Of a stretch of DNA of 64,000 bases, positions 1-11,514 are shown one piece after another (position 1 is the stretch's first letter; each line of letters opens with the position of its first letter). Source of the DNA: Asterochloris sp. CNOR1 (taxonomy: Eukaryota; Chlorophyta; Trebouxiophyceae; Trebouxiales; Trebouxiaceae). The position numbers and the translations under genes were made by a program. The stretch lies in the NCBI GenBank assembly GCA_963969365.1, contig OZ017749.1, forward strand, positions 1,922,001-1,986,000, read 5' to 3'. The notes under the pieces were generated by a model. It did not search any database, had not been told where the DNA came from, and was given only the letters and a program-made list of their open reading frames with translations.

Positions 1-333
1 AGCGCTCATCTTGTGCAGCTTCAGCAGCAGTGGTCCACCAGCTGCCACGGAAGGGCCTTGCACATGTCTTACTCAAATAGCCCAGCCAACATTGTCATAC
101 TGATTCCAAAGTGGGCCCTGCATCTCAACAGCTGCCTGCCAGGCCTGCACAGCTGCTGGCTGGGCAGCAGCTGCCAGCTCCAAGTGCAGGCCTGGCAGGC
201 AGCTGTTGAGATGCAGGGCCCACTTTGGAATCAGTATGACAATGTTGGCTGGGCTATTTGAGTAAGACATGTGCAAGGCCCTTCCGTGGCAGCTGGTGGA
301 CCACTGCTGCTGAAGCTGCACAAGATGAGCGCT
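1..333. repeat. Perfect inverted repeat, 149-bp arms around a 35-bp loop
   Basis: Bases 1-149 are the exact reverse complement of 185-333; the loop is 150-184. The left arm starts at the first base of the window, so the palindrome may continue outside it. A transcript would fold into a long perfect hairpin. I see no transposase, no target-site duplication and no tRNA-like element in it. It could be a foldback or MITE-like element, a small-RNA hairpin locus, or an assembly artefact at a contig end. Confidence 0.9.
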
Positions 334-494
334 TCCATGCATACTGTGCAGTGCACAGCCTACCTGGCTGAGCTGTGCAGGCCCGACGCAATGGTTGCTC
401 TGCATACGCCTGGTGAGGGCATGTCCTAGAGCTGTCAGCTAATACTGGCAGCTGCCATCAGGCCAATTCACATCACCTCCTCTGCTGTCTACAG

Positions 495-1373
495 GGCCAA
501 TATGTCATGTTCTGTGCCTTGCTACCCTACATGGATCCAGTCTTGTTTCAGTGTGCACTCAACTTGAATGCTGAGTCGCAAACTGTGGATGGCGCAGAGA
601 AGACTGCATTTGCATGGTGAGCTGCCCGTCCATTCTGCATGCTGGTGTTGTATGCAGCAAAGTCAAGCAGTGCAAAAGACGGTCTCCCCTCTGGTCTCCA
701 GGATATCCTTTCAGGATCTTTTGGATGCCACATCACAGCCCAGCAAACGCTACTTTGTAACAACCAGAGCTCACATGACAGCAGGACGGCGCGGCAGCGC
801 CTTCCATGGCTTGAGGAGCCTGCAGCTTCATCCCTGCTTTGCCAGCAGCCTTCGATTGGCCCAGGTGCGAGCCCTGCCCCTGCATGTGCCATGAGCTGCT
901 GGGCAAACTGGGCGCTGTCAGGCAAGGGCTCCAACGATGTCATGCAAGGGAGCCTGCACCAGTGCTTTTCCCCTGTTCTGATTTTGAGCTGCTTTCAACG
1001 TGCCGGCACAGGTATGATGCCATGCAGGTGTCAGCTGCCACCTTGCTTCATCGAACCTGTAGTGCAGTACTCTTTGTGAGCTATTGGGACAATTGTCTTT
1101 TGTCTGCATGCACTAGTGATAAGGAGCCGTCAGCCCTTGACTCTGCAGGAGGCAGGCCTGGGCGCTCTTCTGAGCTCAGCCTGCACGGCTGCAACGCACT
1201 GCCCTCCCAGCTTACAGCCCAAGACGACCACACTATGTGATGTTGAATCAGAGCTGCAGCCAGAGCACATGCTGTATTGGGTTCAGCAAGTTGCCCTGGC
1301 CAAGGGAGACCAAAACGCCAATGCTGAGCTGGAGGCTGGCATGGCACAGCAGGTGAAGCGGCAGAAGATATGA
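495..1373 (+). CDS. Unrecognised gene, C-terminal exons only
   Basis: Three plus-strand exons keep one frame with matching phases: 495-616 (frame 0 to phase 2), 702-864 (ends phase 0) and 1149-1373 (stop). Each is flanked by AG and GT. The first encodes a segment starting GQYVMFCALLPYMDPVLFQ; the last ends in a hydrophilic tail NAELEAGMAQQVKRQKI. An upstream exon ending at a GTGAGG donor at 413 probably belongs to it, but its frame is uncertain and it borders the right arm of the inverted repeat. I do not recognise the family. The gene converges on the ankyrin gene, whose stop is about 150 bp away. The exon chain is supported only by phase and coding appearance. Confidence 0.38.
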
Positions 1374-1526
1374 TGCAAATCCCGTGACATATATATATGT
1401 GCCCTCTTTGTACGCTGCCACACCTTCCTATTTGCTGAGCTGCCACAGCATCTTCCCAAACTGCATGAAGTCTGGCCCAACAATGTTGCAGCTCCCACGA
1501 TTTTTGGAAAAAGTCTGCAAGTCACT

Positions 1527-4500
1527 TCAGAGGTCAGCGCTTCGGTGTGATGCCTTCTGTCCAGCTAGGTCACTATCAGGCTTGGCCTTGCTGGTCCAGA
1601 CTGCTAGCACAGTCATCACTAGCAGATAGAGGATGATCATAGCCAACCACCTGTTGCGTTGCGATAGCTTTAGCCCCTGCACATCAGCAGCAAACTTTGC
1701 GCAGCTGCTCAGGTCTGTAAGGGCCTTGCCTTTTGCAGGGGAATGCTCAATGCCAGAGTAAAGATGCTGCAGGCAGCTGCAGAATCTCTCCTTTGCAAAC
1801 CAGGAAAGATTTCAATTCGATAGCAGAAGCTCTCGATGCCAGAGCGCAGTGGCAGACTACTGCAGGCAGCCAGCTTACTGGGACGTCGATGTCGCATTCA
1901 GCGCTGTTGCCATCATCTTTAGAGGCTGGCTGAGTGCTGTCCTCAACTTCAGATGGTGCCTTTGGCTGACTTGTGGCAACTGGTCCCTTATCCTTATTTT
2001 GCGGGGAGGGCTGTGCCATCCCAGCACCCTCCCGGAAGACTTTTCCTGGATCAGCTGCTGCCTGTGCATGCTGCTCTGCTTGCTCAGCGCTTTCTGCAAA
2101 AATCCATGTGAGGTCAACAGAAGCAGACTTGAGGTCGTGTAGTCCCTCTACGGCACAGCGGGGCTGACCGAGCAGGCTGGCAGTGCTGCCACTTGCTGCC
2201 TGCATATTACTAGGTGCAACGCTGCAAGTGCACCCTGCCACTGGAGGTGAGAATGTGTCTGAGTAATGAGTCTGAGCTTGACAGTCTGGCGCTTGATGAA
2301 TGCAAAAAAGGCTACATGATGGGGCCAACTGCCATGACAGCAATGTAGGCTCCATCAGGCACAGCCCCACCTGCAAGGGCTGCTGCGATCACAGCGCTGC
2401 GGTAGGCTTTCACTGCCAGCTGCATCCCCAGCAGCTGAGTGTCATCATGTTTCTGCAGAGGGCAGAGGGACAGCATCAGCAGTCGGCAGCCTGTCCACAG
2501 CAAGCCTGGGCAGATGACACATGGCACTGATGGTGTGTCCCAAAAGGCAGCCAGCAACTCTGCCTTGCTTTGCCCAGCTGAGAGCGTAACATGCATTGTG
2601 GTCACCCCGTCATTTGCAAGTCAGAGCCTGCAAGTCTCCCCCTTTCCCCCAGAGCCCCCTCCCTCCTGTGGATTGAGAGCTGCGGGCACCATCTCGTCTT
2701 GAGCTATCTCAAGCCTGAGCAGAAAAATGCGTCTGTCACATGCTGACATCTGCATGGGCAGCCCCACTCTAGCTACGACCACCTTCCAGTCTGTAGACTT
2801 GTCTGCCAGAAGCACCTCCCAGACGGTGCCAGGCCTGCCGCACTGCTTGCACATCTCCTGCATCACACAGCTGCAGGCTTCAGACTGCAGCCGCAAGAGT
2901 GAATCGGCACGCAGACAGGCAGCTGGAGGGCAGCAGTTCCTGCAGTGCACAGCTGGCTGCAGGCTCAGAATCGCCCAAACATGCAGTGGGCAATGCCTGG
3001 AAAGCACCGATGTTCAACTGACGGCAAACAACAGTGCAGCACCACACCAGTAACGCGCTCAAGGCAACATCAGGCATCCACCAAATGACACAAGGAACAC
3101 GCAGATCACCTTGAAATTGCGCAGCACTTGCAGCACAAGATCGAGCTCTGCACTGGCATAGCTGCAGGCAGGCACCAGATCAGTAGCTCAGATCAGATGT
3201 GGGTCTGCCTGTGACAGCGCATTGCAAGTGCTTCATGCATAGAGATGCAGTTGCCATTCTGCACCAGAACTGCTTCGGAGCCTCACTGAGCTTTGCATTT
3301 GCAGCTCACAGGCAGTCAGGCAAAGCAGCCTCCTCACTGCACACCAGACGACTGCAAGGCTGCTAATGCAGGGTGGTAGATCCATGCAGCTTGCCATGCG
3401 GCCCAGCGACGCTTACCAGACCAGGAGGTGCCAAGCACTGACTGTGCCGTGACCAGGCACTGAGAGGGTGCTAAGCGCATGTACATTGCCCCAGGAGGGC
3501 TTAAGAAAGACACAAAGCTGCCCCCAGCTGGGCATCAGTGCTTGTGCAGTGACACACGAGCAGGACACACAACATGATCCAAAGGCCGCGGGCTCTGGCG
3601 GCGTGCAGCTTGGCGCTGCCCAGAGCAGGCACCCACACCAACTGCTCACACAGGCCTCACATAGATTGCAGCTCATCCCTGGTGGGGGCTGGCGCAGGCT
3701 GTGGCAAAAGTGCCCCAACTGCGCAACAAGCTGCCACCTTTTGAGCGAGTGCCTGGGCAGCGACATGCCAGCCCAACCTGCAGACCCAGGCATTGCAGAC
3801 ACTCACCGGTCATACAGGGCTGGGTTCCTGTGCAGCTCTGCAATGATTTTCCGCATAGTGGGATGGCTGACAGTCTGCTGGAAATCGTCATCCTGGTGCC
3901 AGTCCATGATAAACTGCACGCAATGTTGCTGCTTTGCAGGTTGCCTAGCACTCGCTGGCCAACAAGCAATGGGAGCAGGCCTGCTGCTGTGGCCATATGG
4001 CCTGTGCTTCAGAAAAACACCTTCAAGCTCACCAGAGCCGCTTGTCCTGCTTAGGCACTTTCCGCCCCGAATGGGCACACTGACAATGAACATGTCACAG
4101 CCAGGACACATTTACATGTTGCCAGCTGCAACGGTCAGTCAGTGCACTACCATGCAGCACGGCAGCTGGCGCCTGATCAATATATGACATGCAGCCACCT
4201 CGCCCTGTGCATGACCTGGACTGGCAGCACTCTGTCCCCAGGGCACTGCCATGCAGCACACCAACAGCATGTCCTGTGGATGGCGAGGACCATAGTATGC
4301 TACAGCACACCTGCTGGATGACAACCGCCTTGGCATTGCCATTGCCGCACCTTGTGCATGCTGAGCATAGCAGCATGCAGCATTCCTTGCCCTGGCCACC
4401 TCTGCCCATGGTCTCATCTTGATGAGGCTGTTGCCTGTTGTGTCTTCCTGTGTAGCTGTTCCTCAAAGTCGCCCAGATGCCATGATGGGCAGGGTGTGCC

Positions 4501-7309
4501 CACCCTGGGAGTGTCCCATGCACTTGCCCAGCTTGTGCAGCATGTTGCTCACAGCCAGCCAGGACTTGCAGCGGACAGGGCACGGGCTCACCTTGTGGAT
4601 GATCAGGGTGTTGCGCGCCCCCTCCAGCTCGTGCAGCATCTTGCCCACAGCCGGCCAGAAGCCAGCGATGGCCCGGGCCCGCTGGCCCGGCTTCATCTCG
4701 CTCCAGCGCTCAGCCTGCCTGGCTTGCTCCCCGTGGGGCCAGGTCCTGAAGCGCTGCACAGGGTCCTGCGAGGTCTGCGCCTCAGCAGGCAGGGCGCTGG
4801 TGCACGCCGGCGACTTTGTGGAGTCGCCAGAGCCCTTCAGCAGCTGATGCAGCTGGCTACTGCTGCCGGGGGCAGTGTCCTGGATCCAATCGGCAGGAAG
4901 GCTGCAGCACAGGCAGGGCGGCAGCTGGGTTGCTCATTGTGTTCCAGGTGGCAGGCATTGAAAGTGCAGTGCCCAAGTGTCTGACTGCCTGCTGCGCTTT
5001 GCCAGGGCCAAAACTTTCACAGATACATCGTCTGAGACAGCGCATGGATGTGCCCCCGCTGGACCAGGGTCACAAGATTTAGGCAGCATGCATGTTAGGT
5101 ATGTTCACCAGGTTCACCTGCAGCACTGAGGCTCACCTTCCGTCCACAGCCTGAGTGATGGGTGCCTCAGCAGCCAGCAGCTGCTTGACGCAGCTCAGGT
5201 TGCCGGCAAATGCTGCTGCATGAAGGGGCGTGATGCCCTTTGGGCTACCGCCTGCACCCAGCCAAGCGCAAGCTGCCAAAGCAGGGCACGCAACGTGTCT
5301 TATCATCTCCAGCACATGGCCCTAGAGGCTGCCCGGAAGACAAGGACAGCCCAGCAAGGCACAGCATCAGTGACAGCTTATATGACGCAGCTGGCCACAG
5401 CCCTACTGTCTTGGGCATGCTAGGCCCCACAGCGCAGCGTGCTGGGCAGGGCCCCCACGCACTTACTTCACACAAGCCTGAGTTGCATGCTCACCCGCAG
5501 GGTCAGCGCCCTTGGCCAGCAGGAAGCGCACTGCAGCAGCCTGACCCATGCCGGCAGCGATGTGCAGCAGACTCCAGCCCTGGGGCCTGTCCTGGAGGTC
5601 TCCACGGCCCTGCAACACCAGAAGTGACCTACAGTGGGCACGCAAGCTGTCGAGGCTCAGTCGGTGCTCCTGTGCTGTGCGGGGCTGCTCTGACGGCATC
5701 GACAGAAGTCTGCGGCAGCTTTGATACTCCACAGATGTGACTCTGGTGCTTGGAGACCAGCGACACCAGCAGCAGCCGAACACCAAGCATGGAGCAGACT
5801 CCAGCAATGCAGTGTCCCAGAGCAGCACTCAAGACTGGCAAGCGCTGCTCTTGCAAGGTCCATCTGCCGGTCTGCAGCGCACAAACACTAAAGAGGGCTG
5901 GGGGGGCACAACCACCCATCACTCATGCTGGCATGCAGCATGGCCATGGCATCGTTGGCCCGCCTGCCAAAGCAGGACTTGCCCGAGGGTAACTCAAAAC
6001 AGACTGTTGAGGGCACACGGCATGCCATCATGAGCAGCATTCATGCTGGCAACCATTGCCCCTGAGTCGCACACCCTTCTGACTAGAGCGGGATCTTGGC
6101 AGGGCAACAGTTCAGACACCCCTGGGGTCACCCCCACAAATGCAGCAGCACTCACGGTGCCAATCATGGCCCCCGCAGTGTCCACCCTGCCTGCCAGCAG
6201 CGCTTCCCCCAGCGGCGTAAGGCTGCGCTTGTTGCGGCTCCTCAGGCTGGCCCCATGCTGCAGCAGGACCTCTACTGTCGCCCTGGGAGCATGCCTGCAG
6301 CCAAGAAAGGCCCTCACCAGCTGCTGTTGCCCCATGCAACAGCCAGCCCGCCAAGCCAGCATTTCCTGTGTGTGCGTTGCGCTGCTGGCATTTTGTTGCT
6401 GACTGCTAAGTCAATGCCTGCAGGTGAGACTCCTGAAATTCTGTGTCTGCAACACGCAGCAGGAGGCAGAGTAGCCTATCTTCTGAGAGCGCACCTGGCT
6501 GCCAGGTGCAGCGCAGAGTTGTCGTCTGCGTCTTGAGCCTCCAGCCAGACTGCGTCCTTGCTGAGCAGAAACTTTACCACCTCAGCATGGCCTCTGAGGG
6601 CCGCAAGGTGCAGCGGTAGGCGCCCATCTGCAGTAGGCAGGGTACTGTGGTGCCTTTGAGTCCCTGCACAGCTGCCCGTCAGGAGGCAGACCCAAAGTAG
6701 CTTGAGGCTGCCTGATGTGACACCTATGCAGCTGCTGTACGCAATGCAGCAGTGTGCCTTCATTGCAAACCCATTGGGCAGGAGCTGCCATTCAGCTGCA
6801 AAGCAGCCTGATGTATGACTGCGCAGCTTCTGCATGCAATGGGTGGGCAGTTGATGTCAAGGCATGGGGGGAGAGGGCATCACAACCTCAGCCTTTTGGT
6901 ACCAAATGGGCCACACATGCAGAGATGAAGGGCAGGAGTCTGGCAGCTGCATCAGGCATGTTGCACCTGGGGCCTCCATGTCAAGCTGGGCTCCCTTGGA
7001 CCAAAGGAACTGAACGGTGTCCAGGTGGCCATGAGCTGCAGCAAAGTGGACGAGCCCTAACCCCTTCTTGTCGCGTGCTGAGATTTCCGCTCCCATCTCA
7101 AGGATGTCCTGCGCCTTCATGGCATCAGCTTCAGCATCAGCGCCAGCACCAGCACAATTTTCGTGGGGATGACGCCATGCCTGGACTTGTTGAGCAAGAG
7201 CTACCTGATCTCTGAACCCCTTAGCACATGCCAGCAGCAGCATCGCATTGTTGCTCCTGACCTCCTTAGCCTGCATTGTGCACATCTGCATCAGTTCAGA
7301 ACTACTCAT
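1527..7309 (-). CDS. Ankyrin-repeat protein with STI1-like region and C-terminal membrane anchor
   Basis: Thirteen exons join in phase (about 609 aa): 7309-7205, 7108-6967, 6627-6495, 6294-6156, 5609-5495, 5251-5137, 4901-4592, 3913-3807, 3161-3110, 2857-2783, 2452-2371, 2093-1879, 1766-1527. Exons 2-6 carry ankyrin repeats with signatures such as GLGLVHFAAAHGHLDTVQF, GRLPLHLAALRGHAEVVKF and GITPLHAAAFAGN. Exons 8-9 (DDDFQQTVSHPTMRKII, then NPALYDRYASAEL) resemble the helical STI1 or Hsp70/90-cochaperone repeat. The last exon has a hydrophobic stretch (LAMIILYLLVMTVLAVW) followed by a short basic tail and stop, as in a tail-anchored protein. If exon 10 is not spliced at 2782 the protein would instead stop at 2621. 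Role inferred: an ER- or organelle-anchored client or cochaperone adaptor. No exact family is recognised. Confidence 0.68.
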
Positions 7310-7567
7310 GCTAGCCAGACTCCGGCCTCACCTTGTCTACTACGTCCTCCATGCTGCTTTACTGAGAGGGACTGCAGAGCTATGACACAGCAGAGATCAG
7401 CTGCTCTCAAAAGTAGAATCGTTGACCCAATCAATCCGGCGAGCTTGCAGGAGCTACAGAGCACCCCCTGATCTGCTGACTGGCATTGGAGGTCAAACTT
7501 GTTGTGAGCTGCAAGCGAGCGCATCTGGGGAGAGGCTTGCACTTTCCAGATTCCACCAGAGCCAGGC

Positions 7568-8238
7568 ATGAATTCACCAGCCTGCAGCAGCTGCCACAAG
7601 CACCTGTGCTCCGCCGCCCAGCTGCGGGCATTACCCAGCCGAGGCTCAAGACCAGCAGCATGCCTTCCCACGCTGCTGGCAGCACAGAGGCAGGGCAGGA
7701 CCAGGGCACAGGCGTTCTTTGTCAAGGCGCAGCAGCAGGACGCCGAGCATGCCAAAGGCTTGCCCGAGGAAGTGGAGCCATCAGTCCCCGGCAACCTCTT
7801 TGCCAGCAACCCTGCCTTTGCAGCAGCATTCTCAGGCGCTCTGGAGCGACAGGGCGAGGGAGCCCTCTTTAGTGGTGCAGCCACTGAGGAAGAGTTTGAA
7901 GAGTGAGTGCAGAGTGCTCTTCAGTCCTTGCAGGTTTTGGCTCCAACCACTAGTCTGCCCATAAGTCTGATGATTTGTCCCTGCCGGTATCCAGGGAGCA
8001 AACTAGTCCCCAGGAGGACATGATCCAGTCTGCTCTGCAAGTCTCCCGGCGCAAGGTGCGCATGTACAGGCGGCTTGAAGAGCAATTCAAGACAGCACGT
8101 GAGGAGGAAGAGAAACAGTTTGAGCGCCTCCATATTGCCCTCAAGGGCGTTAAGTCTGACACTGCATACCTCAAGTCAGCTGAGAAACGGCTGCGACTTG
8201 CACAGCAAAAGCTTAGAGACCATGGCATTGAGCCATGA
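7568..8238 (+). CDS. Small coiled-coil protein, probably plastid-targeted
   Basis: Two exons, 7568-7902 and 7995-8238, are joined by a GTGAGT..CAG intron and give 192 aa. The first about 50 residues are rich in Ser, Ala and Arg with few acidic residues, as in an algal chloroplast transit peptide. A short acidic linker follows (ATEEEFEEEQTS), then a strongly charged helical region (VRMYRRLEEQFKTAREEEEK) that should form a coiled coil to the C-terminus (AQQKLRDHGIEP). I do not recognise a family. It is divergent from the ankyrin gene across 258 bp, which must hold both promoters. Confidence 0.65.
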
Positions 8239-8532
8239 ACAACACCATTGTATGTCTGGTTGCTTCATCCTTACCGAGGATTCCTTTGCCAGCTGGCCCC
8301 AACTTGTAAGCATCCTCAGTTTCTAACAGCCTGAAAAGCTACAAAATGCCTCTTCTTACCTGATCAAAGCCTCGGCGAGGGCAATCTGTGTTCACCTAAT
8401 TGAAGGTCTGTGGCTCAACGGCAACGTACCTGGAGTCAGTTTATAGGGCAGCAGTGCGAGAAAGGGGTAGGGCTTGCTTGCCCGTGGCGCTCATAGGCAG
8501 CTTGCAGCCGAGCTCGTAGTAGTATCGCAGCT

Positions 8533-11310
8533 ATGAACGAAAGCGAAGTGAGGGCAAGCCTGCAGCGATCTTTCACCTGGCTGTGGGCATTGGCCTGCCT
8601 GGGGCAGATATGCCTGATCTCTGCATGATGCAGCCCATTCAGCTCACTGATGGCGCAGTGGTCGCCTGCATTGGGGGACGCACCCAACTTGAGGATGTGC
8701 ACAGCATGCCCTGCCTCATCGCCCACGTTGGTGTGTGCTGCTGTTCTGCGCTGCAGCAAGCTTTGATGCAGATGTCTGGCTACTCCAGCGATTGCAAGCA
8801 GGCTGCAGGCTGAGCCCACACCTGCACTGGCTACATCCCTGCGTCATGTGTGATGCAGGTCGAGCGGCAGATTGACCAGATGGTCAGATTCATCAAGCAG
8901 GAAGCTCAGGAGAAGGCACATGAGATTCAGGTCTCAGCAGAGGAGGTGTGTTGCTTGCAAGAGCGACAACTAGCATGAGCATAGGCATGCTCGGCGTGCA
9001 CTTGCTCTAGCATGCACACCATACGACAAAATGCCTGGCTGAAACATCCCGCTCTGCAAGCAGTATTTGAGGATGAGGGGAGCCTGCAACAATCCTCGAC
9101 AGTGCTCCTCAAAAGCAGGACTCCTACCGCAGGCAGCCAGAAGGCCTGCTGCCAGTGTTTGCAGCCCACCTCAAGCGATTGTACACGGATGCCGACCTGC
9201 ACTTTTGTCCGGGGCTCATTCATAGTCTCAGCGCATAGTCTCAGACTCCCAATGACCAGCTGGCAGCCACACTGCCAGCTGTCCTGTGTCTGCAGCCCAC
9301 TGTACACAGCTGCCTGTAGGAGTTCAACATCGAGAAGCTGCAGCTGCTAGAGGCTGAGAAGGCCAAGATCCGGAAGGAGTACGAGCGCAGGCAGGGGCAG
9401 GTTGAGGTCAAAAAGAAGATGTGAGTACATGTCTCGTCTGCAAACACTGAGTGGGGTCTGGCATGCTTAATGGTGTGCATTGTGCTCACTGCTGTTACGC
9501 TGGTGTGGACTGAGGCTGACATCTGCACACATGTGTTCTGCAGCAGCGGTCCAATTCACAGCAGCTGCAAGGCCACTCTCATACCGCCCCTGCATTGCCA
9601 CTCTCAGACGGTCCTGAACAAGCCTGGACCCAGCTTAGCATCTGTCACATCAGTAAGGTCAAAGGGGGTTCGAGCACTGGACAGTGTGACATGTTGAAAG
9701 TGGTACTGCCTGACTGTCTGAGGTCTTTTCACCTCTGGGCACGCTCCCAGAAGTTTGCTCGCTCTGCACTGCAGCGAGACGTCCAAGCAGCTCAACGAGT
9801 CGCGGATCAAGGTGCTTCAGGCCCGGGAGGAGGCTGTCATGCAGCTGGTCAGCGAGGCAGAGGAGAAGCTGGCATCCATCGCCAAGGACAAGGCGCAGTA
9901 CAAATCTTTGCTCACTGACCTCCTGGTGCAGGTGAGGGGGGTGACTCTGCCCCACACATTCCAGGCACATCCCAGTGCAGGGCCCTCCTCATAGATCTTT
10001 TGTGGGGCTTGATATACGGTCAAAGAGACACAGCATGGTATGAGATCCTGCCTGCCGACCTCCTAGTGGAGGTGAGATGGGCTTGTATGCCAGCGTTCAT
10101 TGTGGCTGCATTGCTGCATTCGCAGAAGGTCTCCATGGACATAGGTCTGTCCCTCTGCATGCTGGCAAGCATGAAACAGGTGGGATGACGCTTGGCATCG
10201 CCAGCATGGTTGAGGCAGGCCTTGCTGCTCCCCAGTGCCTGCATGTATGCTGTAACTGGGTATGCTCTGCAGGCCATGAGCAGAACCTCTTCAGACCTGC
10301 ACCGTCACCCAACTTTTCTATGCTGCTTGCTGCCTGCTGCAGGCCTTCAGGAAGCTGGAGGAGACCTCAGTGGTGGTGAGGGCGCGTGAAGCAGATGTGT
10401 CCATTGTCAAGGTGTGGAAAAGTTGCTGCCGCTGAATTCGGGTCTGTGCTGGTGCCTTTCGAGCTGGGTTCTTGGGCAAGCATGCACAGTTGGTGGGGTG
10501 CTCTGCTGCAGATCAGCTTCATCTGGATTGTGCTGCCGGCCAGGGGCGCAGCCTCACCAGTGGCTGGCTTGCAGCTCAGTGAGGAGACCTTGCCAGTCTC
10601 TTGAATGCTGTTGGCGTCCTTGGCTGTGCAGGAGGTGCTGGAGCCAGCTCGCAGCAAGTATCAGCAGACCTACAGCGAAGACCCACCCTCGGCCAGCCTG
10701 GACACCAGCAAGCACCTCCCCCCAGCTCCCAAGGGCGGCAAGTCTCTGGACGATGCTGAGAGCTGGTGAGTTGGGTGGGTAGCACAGGGGCATGCAGTGG
10801 ACATGGCTGAGTTTCTGGATGCAGTGAAGTAAGCTGTGCAGGGACGCCGGAGGTGCTGGGAGGTGGTGAGCTGTGTCTGGCAGATTGTGAGGCTGCTGGC
10901 TGTGATGCAGACATGTGCTGAGACTCAGCTGGGCTGCAGGTCCATGTGCTGGTGACTGCCCGGTATGGTCAGGCAATGGCCTGCATGCTGCATTCCAGAG
11001 GTGTCCAGGCCTGCAGTCTGCTCGTGTTTGCTTTTGGTCAGCCCTGTTGATGAGCTGCTGAAGTTTGAAGCGGCTTCCTCCACTTCTTCAGCCCACTACT
11101 TTCATGCCTGTTGCGTACAAGCCAGGCGAACCAAGACTTCCAAGAATGGTTGTGCTGGGCTGCAGCTGCGGCGGCATTGTGGTGACTTCTGGAGATGGGC
11201 GCATAGTGTGCTCTAACACACTGGACGAGAGGCTCAAGATCTCATACCAGCAAAACCTGCCTGTCGTTCGCGAACAGCTCTTTGGAGCTGCTGAAATTGT
11301 GCGTGGATAA
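8533..11310 (+). CDS. VMA4: V-type H+-ATPase subunit E
   Basis: Seven exons give 235 aa, the normal length: 8533-8547, 8859-8945, 9320-9420, 9775-9931, 10343-10411, 10632-10765, 11166-11310. The first exon codes only MNESE before a GTGAGG donor; the next continues VERQIDQMVRFIKQEAQEK, the conserved N-terminal helix of the peripheral stalk. Other family signatures are EFNIEKLQLLEAEKAKIRKE, QLNESRIKVLQAREEAV and the C-terminal CCGGIVVTSGDGRIVCSNTL. Subunit E pairs with G as a stator linking V1 to Vo in proton pumps of vacuole and endomembranes. The short first exon is chosen because its phase and sequence match the family start. A decoy copy of the exon 4 donor lies in intron 4. Confidence 0.95.
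10057..10076 (+). repeat. Decoy copy of V-ATPase E exon 4 donor edge
   Basis: These 20 bp match 9917-9936 at 18 of 20 positions, including the GTGAG donor, at an offset of 140 bp. It lies inside intron 4 and is one of the recurring exon-edge copies in this window. Confidence 0.7.
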
Positions 11311-11514
11311 ACATGAATGGCCACTAGGACCCTTTGCTTGCAGAAACAACCCTTATACTTTCTAGGAAACCATCTGACCGTAGTGACAGCACATTGACAT
11401 GATCCTGATTGTTGGCAGGGACTGTATACTGTAGCAGTTGGGGGATATTGCCCTGTATCCCTGGCACAAGCAAGCTGATGTTGGTCAAAACTGGATGCAG
11501 GGCCAGCACAAAAC

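Noticed and set aside
2621-2857. Ankyrin gene ending at the stop at 2621
   Set aside because: Kept as an alternative only. The GTGGTC donor after 2783 joins in phase to three further exons that encode an acidic segment and a clear membrane anchor.
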